Shown one piece after another: positions 12,539 to 23,853 of a DNA stretch of 64,000 nt. The notes beneath the pieces were generated by a model that was given only the letters and a program-made list of their open reading frames with translations, had not been told where the DNA came from and searched no databases. Each line of letters starts with the position of its first letter. Position 1 is the stretch's first letter. The stretch spans positions 127,560,215 through 127,624,214 of the forward strand of contig CAKMRJ010005634.1 in NCBI GenBank assembly GCA_928212115.1, in the 5' to 3' direction. This stretch comes from Lactuca virosa. Lineage: Eukaryota; Streptophyta; Magnoliopsida; Asterales; Asteraceae. The translations under genes were made by a program, and so were the position numbers.

Positions 12539-13205
12539 CTTCAACTACGTGTGCAAGAGACTAGTTGAAAAAGTTTATGGAAACATCTAACCGAATATAC
12601 TAATAGATCTTCAATTATTTTGTAAATAGTGTCAAAAGAATAAGATGAGTTACACCTATGATACATTGACAATGCTTTTATACAACTCATATCATTCATG
12701 TCGAAGAAAGACATTGAAAACAAGAAATTTGAGAACTTCTATCTATATGCAGATCCAAAAGAGTAACATACCATGAATTAGAAAACATACAAGATAATAG
12801 TGTAAAGAAAACTAACAAGGTTATGATCTTAACGTTGAGCTGGAGCCTATAGAAAATCTTAATTACAATTTACATGTTATTTGTTTGCTAGATGAAGATG
12901 GGACAGAAACAGATATAAGACCCATCAAGTAGAAACTTAGGCACGCATAGAACATGACTATGTTCTAAATAGTGGCACAAATAAAAACTCCAAGTAGGTA
13001 TGGTTATACTGATTTAATTGCATATTCTTTTCTAATGACATTCATAGAAAAATCTAATGAAGGAAATTAAAAATGACCACGTATGATGACTTAAAGCAAT
13101 AAGAGAAGATGTGAATTCCACTAGAAAGGATTTAGGATATGCAGAAATCGGATGTAAAGTATGAAGCATAATTAAGATGGAATGTTTTGGGAAAATCAAA
13201 AAATA

Positions 13206-13381
13206 CCCTACTAGAAGAGGTACATTTGAACATCTTTGGTCTCATTCACTAAGTCGCAAGTCGATTAAGATTTCAAGGTGCAGTTGTCTTGGAGAAGAAT
13301 AATTGTAGGTAGGTAGATTCCTTCATCCTTGATTCCAACAACGTAGAGCTCATAGAGGTACGAAGCCAACGAACTTTCCAT
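13206..13381 (-). pseudogene. DRP4-like first exon, right arm of inverted repeat
   Basis: Read on the minus strand from an ATG at 13,381, it repeats the left-arm exon with independent differences. Its donor site is eroded, with GTAG...GGTATT in place of GTAAGGTA. The frame is interrupted. It is the mirror partner of 11,715-11,896. Confidence 0.6.
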
Positions 13382-13830
13382 TTCTAACTGGATAAACTAA
13401 GTATGAGTGTGGAAGCTTGAAGGAGATGAAAGAGGTGAAAGGCGAGAGTTGTAGTGGGATCAATTTTTCTAACAAAAGGGATGGAGGTGATGCTTTTGTC
13501 TTTATCTTAGATCTTGTTTATATTATGCTGACTGGTCCGGTCAGCAATTTTGGTTGATTTAGTCAAGTCAGCACGTTTACTAAACCCAAAAATCGGCTGA
13601 CTCGGTCCATATAGTTAATTCGGTAACTAACCTTGTGAATTTCTAAGTAATATACACATTTCCTTATTACATCGTCATACATTTAAACAAAAACTAGTAT
13701 TCAATAAGATGTCATTTCTTTTTTCCAATTCTATATAACATCAATTATATGTAAATTATATACTATACAATGTAATTTTTTTCTTTCTAATTTCTCAATC
13801 AATAATCATACCTATGATTATTTCTTTTAC

Positions 13831-14468
13831 CAAATCCCAATTGCAAAAGAAATTGATTTGTTAGTATATAAAAGCAATGTGAAAGTACGTTATTATTTCT
13901 TGCATTTAACCCTTTAAGTTCCGGCTAATACCATGAAAGAGAAACCTACTTTCATTGATTTGTTGATACAATTATCCATTCGATCAGCGAGACTCTAAAG
14001 AAGGAGATTGTTTGGGATGTGAAGAGGCCAATTTTAGGGTTCTTTTTATTCGAGAAATCAGCCTCAGAGTGAGTAACACAGACTAAAAGCACAATTCTTT
14101 TGGAGCGGTTTTGGTGGAGAATTGAGGTAAATCTGTACTAAATGGCCTACATGTGTTGTTTTGGGTTTTTGAGATTAAAAAGCTTTTATTTTTGAGATTT
14201 GAGGTATGTGATTATATAGGAGTGCAAAGTGGGGTTTAAATTCATCTAAATCGAAATAAAACTGGGCTTTGGGGTCTGAGATCAGGTTCATTTGAATTTT
14301 TTAGGTCAAAAACTCAAAACCGGAGAGATCAATTCTGTTTTAAACCACAAATTGCAAACTCAGATTCATCAAATTAAACTCAGAAAAAAGAAGTGTGTAC
14401 TGAAAGGGTGGCATGCGACGTTATTTGGGTTTGTTTTGTACTAGGCTTTTTTTTTGCCTTTAAAAAAT
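13831..14468. other. Unassigned sequence
   Basis: No long reading frame, RNA gene or repeat was recognised. The last 8 bases, TAAAAAAT (14,461-14,468), are the left target-site duplication of the element that follows. Confidence 0.5.
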
Positions 14469-15733
14469 GGGTTAATGTCATAAAAACCTCAAGTTTTCAG
14501 GGTTTTGTGGGTTTTGCCCAAAGTTGAATTTTATGTCCGTTTTTACCCTCACAATTTCCACAAAATGTTCGGTTTTTACCCTTTTACCGGTGATAATAGG
14601 TTTTCCATGTTACCATATATTAAATTCGCAAAAAAACCCTTAAGTTTATCGTTTTTTTATGTTTTTACCCTTAAGTTTATAATTTTTTTACACTTTACCC
14701 TAAGTATTTTTTTTTCATAATATACGTATTATGCAAATCGTATTTATATACGAAAAAATATTTAATTAAATAGTGTATTAGTAGATATATATATAGATAG
14801 ATATATATATAGATATATCTCTATCTAGATATAGTGTGTGTGGGTGTGTGTGTGTGTGGGTTTGCCGCGTTATACCATTTAAAAATAAACTAATATTTTT
14901 AGAATTAGGAACGTTTTTATAAATAGTTTTTTAGAAGTAGAAATCCATATTTTCTCTTTTTTTGAAATATCAATTTGTATATCTCCGTCTAAAAATATAG
15001 TTCTACTTTCAAAAAACATATATCAAAATACCTATTCCACTTCTAAACCTATCTGGATATACTTATATAAACGTAAAAATAAATATTTGTACTTCTAAAA
15101 TACATCTTAACCTTTCTAATATATATCTATATAATATAGATATATATATATATCGATATAATATTCTATATATATAATATATACACCCACACACACACGT
15201 TTATGATTGAACAAGGTATTTTATTGATATGCATATTTTTAAATACATAAACATACGTATTTGTAGTTATAAAAACATATTAATTTGTTTTTTTTTTTGT
15301 TTACATTTTAACCGTTCATCCAGGAAATATATATATATATATTATATATTATATATATATATATATATATATCTATATATATATAACACACAGACACATA
15401 AAAAAATAACATTAAAAATGTAAATATAATATTTATAATTTTTATCGTATATAATATGATTTTTTTGCATTGAATACGTATAATATGAAAAAAATACATC
15501 GGGTAAAAGTATAAAAAAATTATAAACTTAAGGGAAAAGCGTATAAAAACTATAAACCTAAGGGTTTTTTTTGCGAATTTAATATAATGGTAACATGGAA
15601 AATCTGCTATCACCGGTAAAGGGTAAAACCGAACATTTTTTGGAAAATGTAAGGGTAAAAACGGACATAAAATTCAACTTCGGGCCAAAACCGACAAAAC
15701 CCTGAAAACTTGAGGGTTTTTATGACATTAACC
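14469..15733. mobile_element. MULE-like non-autonomous element with long terminal inverted repeats
   Basis: It starts GGGTTAATGTCATAAAAACC and ends with the complement (...GGTTTTTATGACATTAACC). The two ends remain complementary for about 250-300 bp, to roughly 14,760 and 15,440. Flanks are TTAAAAAAT on the left and ATAAAAAAT on the right, an 8 of 9 match consistent with the 9-bp duplication of Mutator-like elements. The interior holds TA-rich and (GT)n/(AC)n tracts (14,833-14,862 and 15,181-15,200) that mirror each other, so the whole element can fold. No transposase is encoded. Confidence 0.75.
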
Positions 15734-16554
15734 ATAAAAAATATATAACATTAATGAAATTCAGCTGAGATCCATGATTGATTAATTGATTCAACAACAA
15801 TAAGTAGAAACTACCAACATAATTAGTCATTAAGTTTCAGAATGTACAATACAGTGATAGAATCATATGATGAGGATAAAGAAATAGAAATTCTGTGAAA
15901 TACTTAACAATTAGTCGCCCTGGGAGGTTGAAACTCGAAAGTGAGGGCGGAGGGGGAGACCTACACACCCATGTGATCTGTGTGTCCTGCAAGTTCCAAT
16001 AAGTGTGAAGCCCAGTGCACCATCTTCAAGCCTCTATACAATAAGACCCCCAAGTATCCAAATATTCTACTTTAACCCCTTAACAATCAATTGGTTAACA
16101 TTTCCATGCACAAAACTAACTAAGTTAACCAAAGTAACCTACAAAAAGGTTCAACGAACTACAGGTTAAGTTTTATAGACTTGGAAAGCATTGAAAAAAA
16201 ACATAACTCATTACACAAAAATATGTGTTGTTTTGTCCATAAGGCTTATAAATATATATATCAGTCATTTTGATGCAAAGATTTCACGTTCCATTTTAAC
16301 AACTCTATTAAACATATGGTCTCTTATCATATGAACTTTCTCCTCTCGTAAAGGATATGATTGGAAGAAAGTAAACAGTTGAACGATTATCACAAAAAAG
16401 AGTAATATGTAATCGATTTTTAAAGTTATATCTCTCATAATTTTTAAAATCCAGATAATCTTATATGTCACAACAGAAAATATATGATATTTCAATCTTA
16501 GTAGAAGACTTGGAAATAATAGTATTTTTTTTTTTTTTGCCTTTTCCAAAAATA
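15734..16554. other. Unassigned sequence
   Basis: AT-rich with no recognisable gene. The start, ATAAAAAAT, is the right-hand target duplication of the preceding element. Confidence 0.5.
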
Positions 16555-16775
16555 AAATATAATGATTATGTTCAATTAATGAGAAATTAAATATCCTCTT
16601 ACATTTTGTGCCTACAAATTCTCCTATCCAATTAAATAGTGACATATGTAACATATAATGTTCATTTAATGATTATTTTAGTATACTAATATGACAAATG
16701 TCATCATTTAATTGGGTATGAGAATTTGTAGGAAAAAAGTAGCATATTTAATTTCTCTTAATTAATGATGGGATC
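16555..16775. repeat. Small foldback (MITE-like) repeat
   Basis: The left arm (about 16,565-16,640, containing AAATTAAATAT and TACAAATTCTCCTATCCAAT) is complementary to the right arm (about 16,690-16,770). The two are separated by about 50 bp. The arms are imperfect, and I could not fix the ends or a target duplication. Confidence 0.55.
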
Positions 16776-17431
16776 ATGGCATGCGTCTGTCTAGTCCCAT
16801 CACTTTCGTAATACTTATGTTTTGAAACAATTATTTTAAAAAATTATATTAACTTATAATTATATAATTTAAGTTTTTAACCGTCATTGTATAAACAGAT
16901 GCATGGATCTTTTTTTACAACGGCAGATCAGTGGTATTGCAATTCAGACTATATTTTAAAATATATAAGTTTTGATCTTTATAAAGCATTAAAACACAGG
17001 CAAATCAGCATAGACCAATGGTATTGCAATTGTGAAAAGAGATATTAACCTCATAGTCTACTTCAAGTACTTGGAGCTTTTATATGTTTTCCCATCACAC
17101 TTTTTTACTTTTCTCTTGTCTATTACACTGTCTAATTGGTTGTCTGGTTGCTACTCAATATTCAGAGTTTTAATTTCTAATTCAAACCTTCCTTGTTTAC
17201 TTTTTGACTAATTAGAGGTGTACATCAAGATATTTATTATTTAGTAATAAATAAAAGTTTTAATTCTAGACTATTGATCTTTCATAGTTTCATGTGAGAG
17301 TATGAGAGTGCCTTAATTAGGAATTAACCAAGGACAACATGTATAAGGGTATAGAGAGGATTTGAATTTTGATATATGATTTTTTGTAATCTAAGTCAAG
17401 AATTTACTTGTAACATTTAAATCAAAAATAT
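16776..17431. other. Unassigned sequence upstream of tRNA
   Basis: AT-rich. No reading frame or repeat was recognised. CAA motifs near 17,400, common upstream of plant tRNA genes, are present but weak. Confidence 0.4.
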
Positions 17432-17503
17432 GTCGTTGTAGTATAGTGGTAAGTATTCCCGCCTGTCACGCGGGTGACCCAGGTTCGATCCCCGGCAACG
17501 GCG
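17432..17503 (+). tRNA. trnD-GUC: tRNA-Asp (anticodon GTC)
   Basis: The 72-nt sequence forms a full cloverleaf. The acceptor GTCGTTG pairs with CAACGGC, the anticodon stem is CCCGC/GCGGG with loop CTGTCAC (GTC anticodon), and the T-loop is TTCGATC with a G discriminator. The A box (TAGTATAGTGGT) and B box (GGTTCGATCCC) are intact. A TTTTT terminator follows at 17,505-17,509. One oddity is that the T-stem reads CCAGG against CCCGG, leaving an A-C mismatch where nuclear plant tRNA-Asp normally has a G-C pair. The gene is isolated among transposable elements, so it may be functional or a dispersed, slightly decayed copy. Confidence 0.93.
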
Positions 17504-18234
17504 CTTTTTACCCAGATTACATCTAATGAAGAAACTTGCAACAATAATCGTTCGTTTTTTCAGCACTACCCTTATAATTATGTGCAAATCTGTTGCCCTA
17601 TATCTCTTTACTTTTCTTGATCGTGGATAATTGTTGATTTCAACCAACTCTGGACCTATTTTGGATTCTTTTAAAACTGTAAGAAATTAATGTCTCTGTT
17701 TTCTTAAACAATTTTCATATGTCTATTCATATGCAATCATTTGAAAAAGTCAAATGAACAAGTATCAATTGAGCTTCTCAACAACATTGGTGTGATTCAT
17801 TTCAAAGTTTGTTCAAATATCTTCATGTTTAAGAATTACTGATGGCTTTTTTCTAATTATTTATATTTTGTATTTAAATTCAGCTTGCCTAGCAAACTTT
17901 TTAGGAGATTGTTCAAACCGTTGCATAAAACCGAAACCATTGGCATTGTTTAAGGTCATTTGTATTTTACATGAGCATTTAACCCTTTTCATGATCTTTT
18001 TAACATCTTAATGTAATTATTTTTCTCAGTTTTTTGAGTATGTTGCTATTATAAAAGCACAAAATAATGTCCCATTTAGCATTGACCTTTTCAAGTTGAA
18101 AGTATTAGCTCTTATAGAGATTTTCAGTTAGAAATTGTTGTTAGCCTTCATGTATGCCTTGCTTTTTTGTATGTGAATTAAGTCCTCTACCCATTAAGTT
18201 AAAACGGAAGTGATAACATAATTCTGTTGTGTAG
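17504..18234. other. Unassigned sequence
   Basis: T-rich, resembling plant intron or intergenic DNA. No coding frame or known repeat was recognised. Confidence 0.4.
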
Positions 18235-18314
18235 GTGCAAGTGGTAATCCCAAGAATGCATTAGGCAAGGAATACAAGAAGTTATTTCAGATGAATGGGG
18301 TAATTTACTGCAAG
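18235..18314 (+). pseudogene. Possible orphan exon of an unidentified gene
   Basis: An 80-base segment is bounded by an acceptor-like GTGTAG and a donor-like CAAG|GTCAAT. It is open in one frame and reads SGNPKNALGKEYKKLFQMNG and a few more residues, with less T-rich composition than its surroundings. A second acceptor-like TTCTTTTCAG follows at about 18,411-18,420. I do not recognise the protein. It could be an exon of a decayed host gene or chance. Confidence 0.25.
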
Positions 18315-18485
18315 GTCAATATCACTATCACTTACAGATTTTGACTTTAAATAAATTATCTTCCAACTTCACGATCATCACGAATTCTAACATGTTATTG
18401 TTGTTCTTGTTTCTTTTCAGGTTAAGCTGTATTATTATACATAGAGAGAGAGAGAGAGTGCATTCAGAGTAATGCGAAAAATCCA

Positions 18486-19210
18486 TAATTAAGAACATTG
18501 GTGCTTGGTGTGTGAGGTGTTAGTTAGAGAACATTTTGACGGAATTGTGCTAGTAAAAAATGGCTTGTATATTAACGGTGTGTGGTGCTCAGATCCAAAA
18601 GAAATAAGAAAGAGGTACACGACTTCTTTGCTTCCAAATTCCATGAAGAATGGCCTAGTCGTCCGAAGCTTATTAGCAACTTGTTCAAAACTTTATATTC
18701 TGAGCATGCTGAATTACTTGATGCATCTTTCAGTTAGGAGGAGGTAAAACATGCTCTCTGGAGTTGTGGCGGTGAAAAAAGCTCCTGGACCTGATGGTTA
18801 TACCGTCAAAATACTCAAGGGTAAATGGGACCTAATCAAATCTGATGTTTTTCGTTTTGTAAAACATTTGAATCCCATGGAAGCCTAGCACGTGGTTGTA
18901 ACTCTTCATTTATAACACTCATTCCGAAAGTAAAAGATCCCTTACACCTTGGTGACTACAGACCAATTAATCTAATTGGTTGTTTATATAAAATTATAGC
19001 AAACTTGCTGGCTTCTCGTCTCAAACTGGTGGTTGGAACTGTAATTGATGAGGTACAATCTGCTTATATCAAAGGCAGGTATTTTCTGGATGGGCCACTT
19101 GTAATCAATGAAGTATGATCTTGGGCCAAGCAATCAAAAGAAAAAGTCTTGTTCAAGGTGGACTTTAAGAAAGCCTTCGACTCTGTCAATTGGTGCTTTC
19201 TTGACTCCTT
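18486..19210 (+). pseudogene. L1-type LINE, N-terminal RT fragment
   Basis: In changing frames the sequence encodes plant L1 reverse transcriptase signatures: INGVWCSDP, KAPGPDGYT, CNSSFITLIPKVKDP, DYRPINLIGCLYKIIANLLA, VQSAYIKGRYFLDGPL and FKVDFKKAFDSVNW. It stops at LDSL, exactly where the fragment at 23,854 resumes with KQMAFSDNWRKW. The LINE was therefore one element before Copia-1 landed in its RT. Several stops and frameshifts are present. Confidence 0.85.
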
Positions 19211-19379
19211 AATTAGATAAGATTTGTTAATTATAGTAAAGATATTATTAGATTCTAGAATTAAGGCCCAGGAGGAAAATAGGTCGGTATCAATTCCCCT
19301 GTATAAATTCATGTATTGTGCTTGTAAAGGAAAAGAAATTGGAAGATCCTTCCTCCATTTCACTTGTTAACAAACTTCA
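19211..19379 (+). repeat. Copia-1 5' LTR, truncated at its start
   Basis: It matches positions from about 24 onward of the 192-bp 3' LTR (23,662-23,853) and ends CAAACTTCA before the PBS. A TATAAATT box is at 19,302-19,309. Substitutions and short indels separate it from the 3' LTR, so this element is older than Copia-2. Confidence 0.85.
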
Positions 19380-19443
19380 TGGTATCAGAGCCTTCCAAAG
19401 AGTGCTGAACTTGATCTGAATCCCTCGAATCGAAGATCTACGA

Positions 19444-22400
19444 ATGGGCGACAAAGAAAACTCTTCCAACTCAAACCCGGTGATCGTCCAGAATGTCCAG
19501 GACGCACCATTCCCTACCGGAATTACCCTCGACGATACGAACTACCCGCTGTGGTCTCAGTTAATGGAGATGCGCATCGGGGCAACGTAACAAGTCCGGT
19601 TTTATCACCGGAAAAACACCGAAGCCAACCAACAGCGATGAGAAACAACTAGAATCTTGGCTGATCAACAACAATCGTGTCAATGAACCTGTCCCTGATC
19701 CGCCGCTTTATCCCTGATCCGCCGCTTTATCCGACTTCAGACGGCGGCTGAAATCTGGGAGGCCGTCGGGAAACATTCTACGACGGAAGTGATGAAACTC
19801 AGCTATTCGAATTGAACCGCCAGTCTTTCAACACCCGGCAGAATGGACGTGCGTTACCGACATACTACAACGAATTGGTGAGCATCTTCCAAGAAATCGA
19901 TACCCGAATTACTACGCAAGAAGAGACTGTCGATGGCACTGTGTCCGAAAATAAGACAATGACTCGTCTCCGTGTACACATATTTTTGGCTGGGTTGGAC
20001 TCCGAGTTTAACCTAGCTAGAAGTGAAATCCTAAGGAAAGACCCACCTATGAGTTTGGAGTCTAGCTACGCTTACATTCGAAGAGACTCCAGCCAAAGAC
20101 AAACCATGGAAGAACCAAAAGTTGAACCTGATAGCTTGGTGCATATGGTCTCACACAACGGCCCTTCAAAGGGAAAGAACCCGAATGGGAAGAAAAACTT
20201 GTTTACATGTACTCACTACGGAGAAGAAGGCCACTCAAAGCAAAGGTGTTACGAGATCATAGGCTATCCGGAGTGGTGGGACTTCACGAAGAAACCTAGA
20301 AAGAAGCTAAGTCAAGCTACAGTTGTCACCTCTGCTCAAGAAACTCCGATGGCTGCACACACCAGTACAAATGACTCCGGTATGTCTTGTCAAAACCAAA
20401 CAAAAATTAGCAATTGGATAATTGACACAAGTGCTACTGACCACATGATAAATGATAAAAAACCTTTTGACAACTTTACATGCACCTAAACAAAGTATAA
20501 TACATACTGCGAGTGGGGAACTTGAAAAAGTGACATGTGAAGGGGCGGTACAGGTGTCGAGTTCTATGAACCTGGACTCAGTTCTTGTTGTTCCATCTTT
20601 GTCTTCTAACCTACTCTCAGTTAGCCAAATCACAGAAGCATTGAATTGTTATGTAACTTTCTGGCCAAATGATTGTGTGTTTCAGGACACAGAGACACAA
20701 GATTCTTGGCTATGGTAATAGAAGGGGGCGGTTGTATTATCTTGAAGAGAATCATAAGAGTCAGGCCTTTCATACTGGAATAAAGAAGGCGAATAAGTCG
20801 ATGGCAATGTTATGGCACCGTCGTCTAGGACATTTATCTTTTAGTTATTTGAAAAAGTTGAAACCGAATTTATTTTTGAATCTTCATGAAAGTGATTTTA
20901 AATGTGCTATTTGTGAATTGGCAAAGAACACAAGAATTTCGTATACTCCTAGTGATAATAAAGTCTATGTTCCTTTTTTAAAATACATTCAGATGTATGG
21001 GGGCCTGCCCCAATCTCCACTCCCAGTGGAGCTCGTTATTTTGTGACTTTTGTTGATGAGTGTACTAGGATGATTTGGATTTCTTTGCTGAAAAATAAAG
21101 GGGATGTATTGTTTGCATTCAAAGAACTACATCACCTGATCAAGACTGAATATAGGAGAGATATCCAAATATTACAGTCTGATAATGGAGGTGAGTACAT
21201 AAATCATGCCATGACATGTTTGCCAAGAAAACTCTATCCGACATCAAACTTCTTGTGTCGGAACCCCCCAGCAAAATGGACTGGCTGAACGAAGAAATAG
21301 AAAAATTCTTGAAATTGTACGGGCCTCTTTGTTCGATATGAACGTACCGCGAAATTTATGGGGTGAGGCAGTTCGATCCGCAGCATATCTCATGAATAGA
21401 ATGCCTTCTCGTGTTATTGGTTTCTCCACGCCTTTGGAAAAACTTCAAGAGCTTGTACAACAACCTATTAATCCTGGACTTGAGCCACGAATATTTGGGT
21501 GTACGGCATATGTTCATCAAAATATAGGGAAACTTGAACCAAGAGCTGTGAGATGCGTGTTCATAGGATAAGCTACTCATAAAAAGGGTTATCGGTGCTA
21601 CAATCCAATCGAAAATAAGATATATGTATCCCGTGATGTGTCGTTTCATGAAACCTTGCAGTTCTTTCAAGATGAGAGTTCACTTCAGGGGGAGAGAAAC
21701 GAAGAAGTAAACTCTCTTGACACTGAAGTGGGTGAAATTAATACTCATGTTCAAGATACCGATCATCAAGACGAACCGGACCCCGAAGTAGAGATCGAAC
21801 CGGAACCTGATGACGATGATACTATTCATGGGCTGGATCAAACTAACAATCTAACTAATAATGAAAGTGTTACGTCTGATGTTGTGCAGGAAAACGAATC
21901 ACAAGCCCAAGAACATGCAGTCCAAGAACATGCAGTCCAAGATCAGGTACCCGCTGGCGGTAACTTTGAATCACGTTTTCCCGTAAGAAGTACTCGAGGA
22001 ATTCCAAAGGCGTAATACCAAGCTGACTTGAAGGCAAAAGCTAAGTACCCTATTGGTAATTATGTCTCACAACATCGCTTAGCTAGCTCCAACATGGCGA
22101 TAATTAATGGTTTGTCCACCGTTTTGATACCACGGGACGTGCATGAAGCTATGAAAGATGAAAGATGGAAGAAGGCAATCAAGGAAGAGATAGACGCCCT
22201 AATTAAAAATCATACGTGGGAGCTTGTAACGCTACCTGCTGAAAAGAAAGTAGTGGGGTGCAGATGGATATTTACTGTGAAGTTAGATTCAAGTGGAAAT
22301 ATCGATCGGTTCAAGGCAAGACTCGTGGCAAAAGGGTACACACAGAAATACGGAATTGACTACAGAGATACCTTTGCCCCGGTGGCAAAGATGAATACAA

Positions 22401-23654
22401 TAAGAGTGCTATTTTCCATAGCAGCTAACGAAAATTGGCCCTTGAGACAATTGGATGTAAAAAACGCGTTTCTAAACGGGTATCTAGAAGAAGAAGTCTA
22501 CATGGAGGCTCCGCCAGGTATGAATTTTAATGGGAAAGTTTGTAAGCTAAAAAAGGCGTTGTATGGGCTGAAGCAATCACCTCGAGCTTGGTTTGGTAGA
22601 TTCTCGGCGTTCATGAAGAAGATTGGATACAAACAAAGTGATGCAGACCATATCTTGTTTGTCAAAAATAAAAACAAGAAAATCACAGTTCTTGTAGTGT
22701 ACGTAGATGATATGGTAGTAACAGGCAATGATGATGAAGAAATAGCTAAACTTCAAGCAATGCTTGCCACTGAATTTGAATTAAAGGATTTGGGTGAGCT
22801 TAAGTATTTCTTGGGTATTGAAGTATCAAGGTCAAAAACTGGGATCAATATGTGCCAGCGGAAATATATTCTAGACCTGTTAGCAGAAACTGGGATGCTT
22901 GATTGTAAGCCCATTGACACACCGATTGAAACAAATCATCGACTAGCCATATTACCAGATCAAGTCCCAACAATAAAGAGAGATACCAAAAGCTTGTTGG
23001 AAACTTATTTACTTGTCACACACGAGGCCTGACATTGCATATGATGTGAGTGTTGTCAGCAGATTCATGCATGCTCCTAGTGAAGAACATATGAAGGCAG
23101 TATATCGAATTCTTAGATATCTTAAAGCTACTCCTGGGAAAGGGTTGTTTTTTGGGAAGAATCAAGACCGTAGTTTGAAGGGATACACTGATGCAGATTG
23201 GGCAGGTGACCGAACAGATGGTAAATCTACTTCAGGGTATTTCACTTTTGTTGGAGGTAATTTGGTTACTTGGAGAAGTAAGAAACAAAAGGTGGTCTCA
23301 AGATCAAGTATAGAAGCTGAGTATAGAGGAATGGTGAATGGTGTATGCGAACTTCTGTGGATAAAGCGAATTCTTCGAGACATTGGTGTATCTCTAATGA
23401 GCCCTATTAAACTTTACTGTGATAACGAATCAGCTGTGAAGATAGCCAATAATCCTGTTCAACATGACAGGACTAAGCATGTTGAAATTGACAGACATTT
23501 CTTGAAGGATCACCTGGAGCGAAAAACAATAGAATTGCCACATGTAAGCTCAGAAGATCAACTGGCGGATATGTTAACGAAAGCAGTATGTGGGAGAGTG
23601 TTTGAGTGCTCTCTTGACAAGCTGGGAATGTTGGATATACATTCTCCACCTTGA
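19444..23654 (+). pseudogene. Copia-1 gag-pol, broken
   Basis: Gag starts at the ATG at 19,444 (MGDKENSSNS...) and is frameshifted before 19,812. The zinc knuckle (CTHYGEEGHSKQRC) has Tyr where its second Cys should be. The protease motif reads DTSATDHM instead of DTGATDHM. Integrase pieces (WHRRLGH, then SDNGGEY) are in several frames with stops near 20,488, 20,716, 21,044 and 21,570. RT and RNase H (22,028-23,654) are nearly whole but shifted near 22,970 and 23,005. It is clearly non-autonomous in this state. Confidence 0.88.
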
Positions 23655-23661
23655 GGGGGAG

Positions 23662-23853
23662 TGTTAGCGAGAGCTATATGTAAAATTAGATAAGATTTGT
23701 TAATTATAGTAAAGATATATTAGATCCTAGAATTAAGGCCCAAGGAAAAATAGGTCGGTATCAATTCCCCTGTATAAATTCATGTATTGTGCTTGTAAAG
23801 GAAAAAGAAATTGGAAGATCCTTCCTCCATATTCACTCTGTTATCAAACTTCA
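23662..23853 (+). repeat. Copia-1 3' LTR
   Basis: A 192-bp TG...CA LTR right after the polypurine tract, with TATAAATT at 23,773-23,780. It is near-identical to 1,528-1,720. Confidence 0.9.

Larger units (their letters stand above)
11205..13830. repeat. 2.6-kb inverted repeat built from a DRP4-like gene 5' region
   Basis: The left arm (about 11,205-12,480) is repeated in reverse complement by the right arm (about 12,540-13,830), with a (TA)n tract at the centre. Matching landmarks include the outer ends (TTGATTGAGAAATTAG against its complement near 13,790), the exon starting at 11,715 against the exon ending at 13,381, and the intron text around 12,110 and 12,980. The arms are clearly diverged by substitutions and small indels, so the structure is not brand new. 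A third, single copy of the same sequence lies at about 37,620-38,310. Confidence 0.85.
19211..23853 (+). mobile_element. Copia-1 retrotransposon inserted in a LINE
   Basis: It has an LTR at each end, a PBS (TGGTATCAGAGCC, from 19,380), degenerate gag-pol (19,444-23,654), polypurine tract GAGGGGGAG (23,653-23,661) and 3' LTR. The 5' LTR lacks its first 23 or so bases, including the terminal TG, so the left target duplication is gone. The right flank (GAAACAAATGG) continues the LINE coding sequence. Confidence 0.9.

Noticed and set aside
15229..15613. Overlapping frames rich in Tyr/Ile
   Set aside because: They are translations of (TA)n tracts inside the MULE-like element.
16265..16654. 129-codon minus-strand open frame
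   Set aside because: It overlaps a foldback repeat, is AT-rich with low-complexity hydrophobic runs, and shows no recognisable domain.
18505..18747. Separate 80-codon gene
   Set aside because: It is one frame of the broken LINE RT, whose reading continues in other frames.
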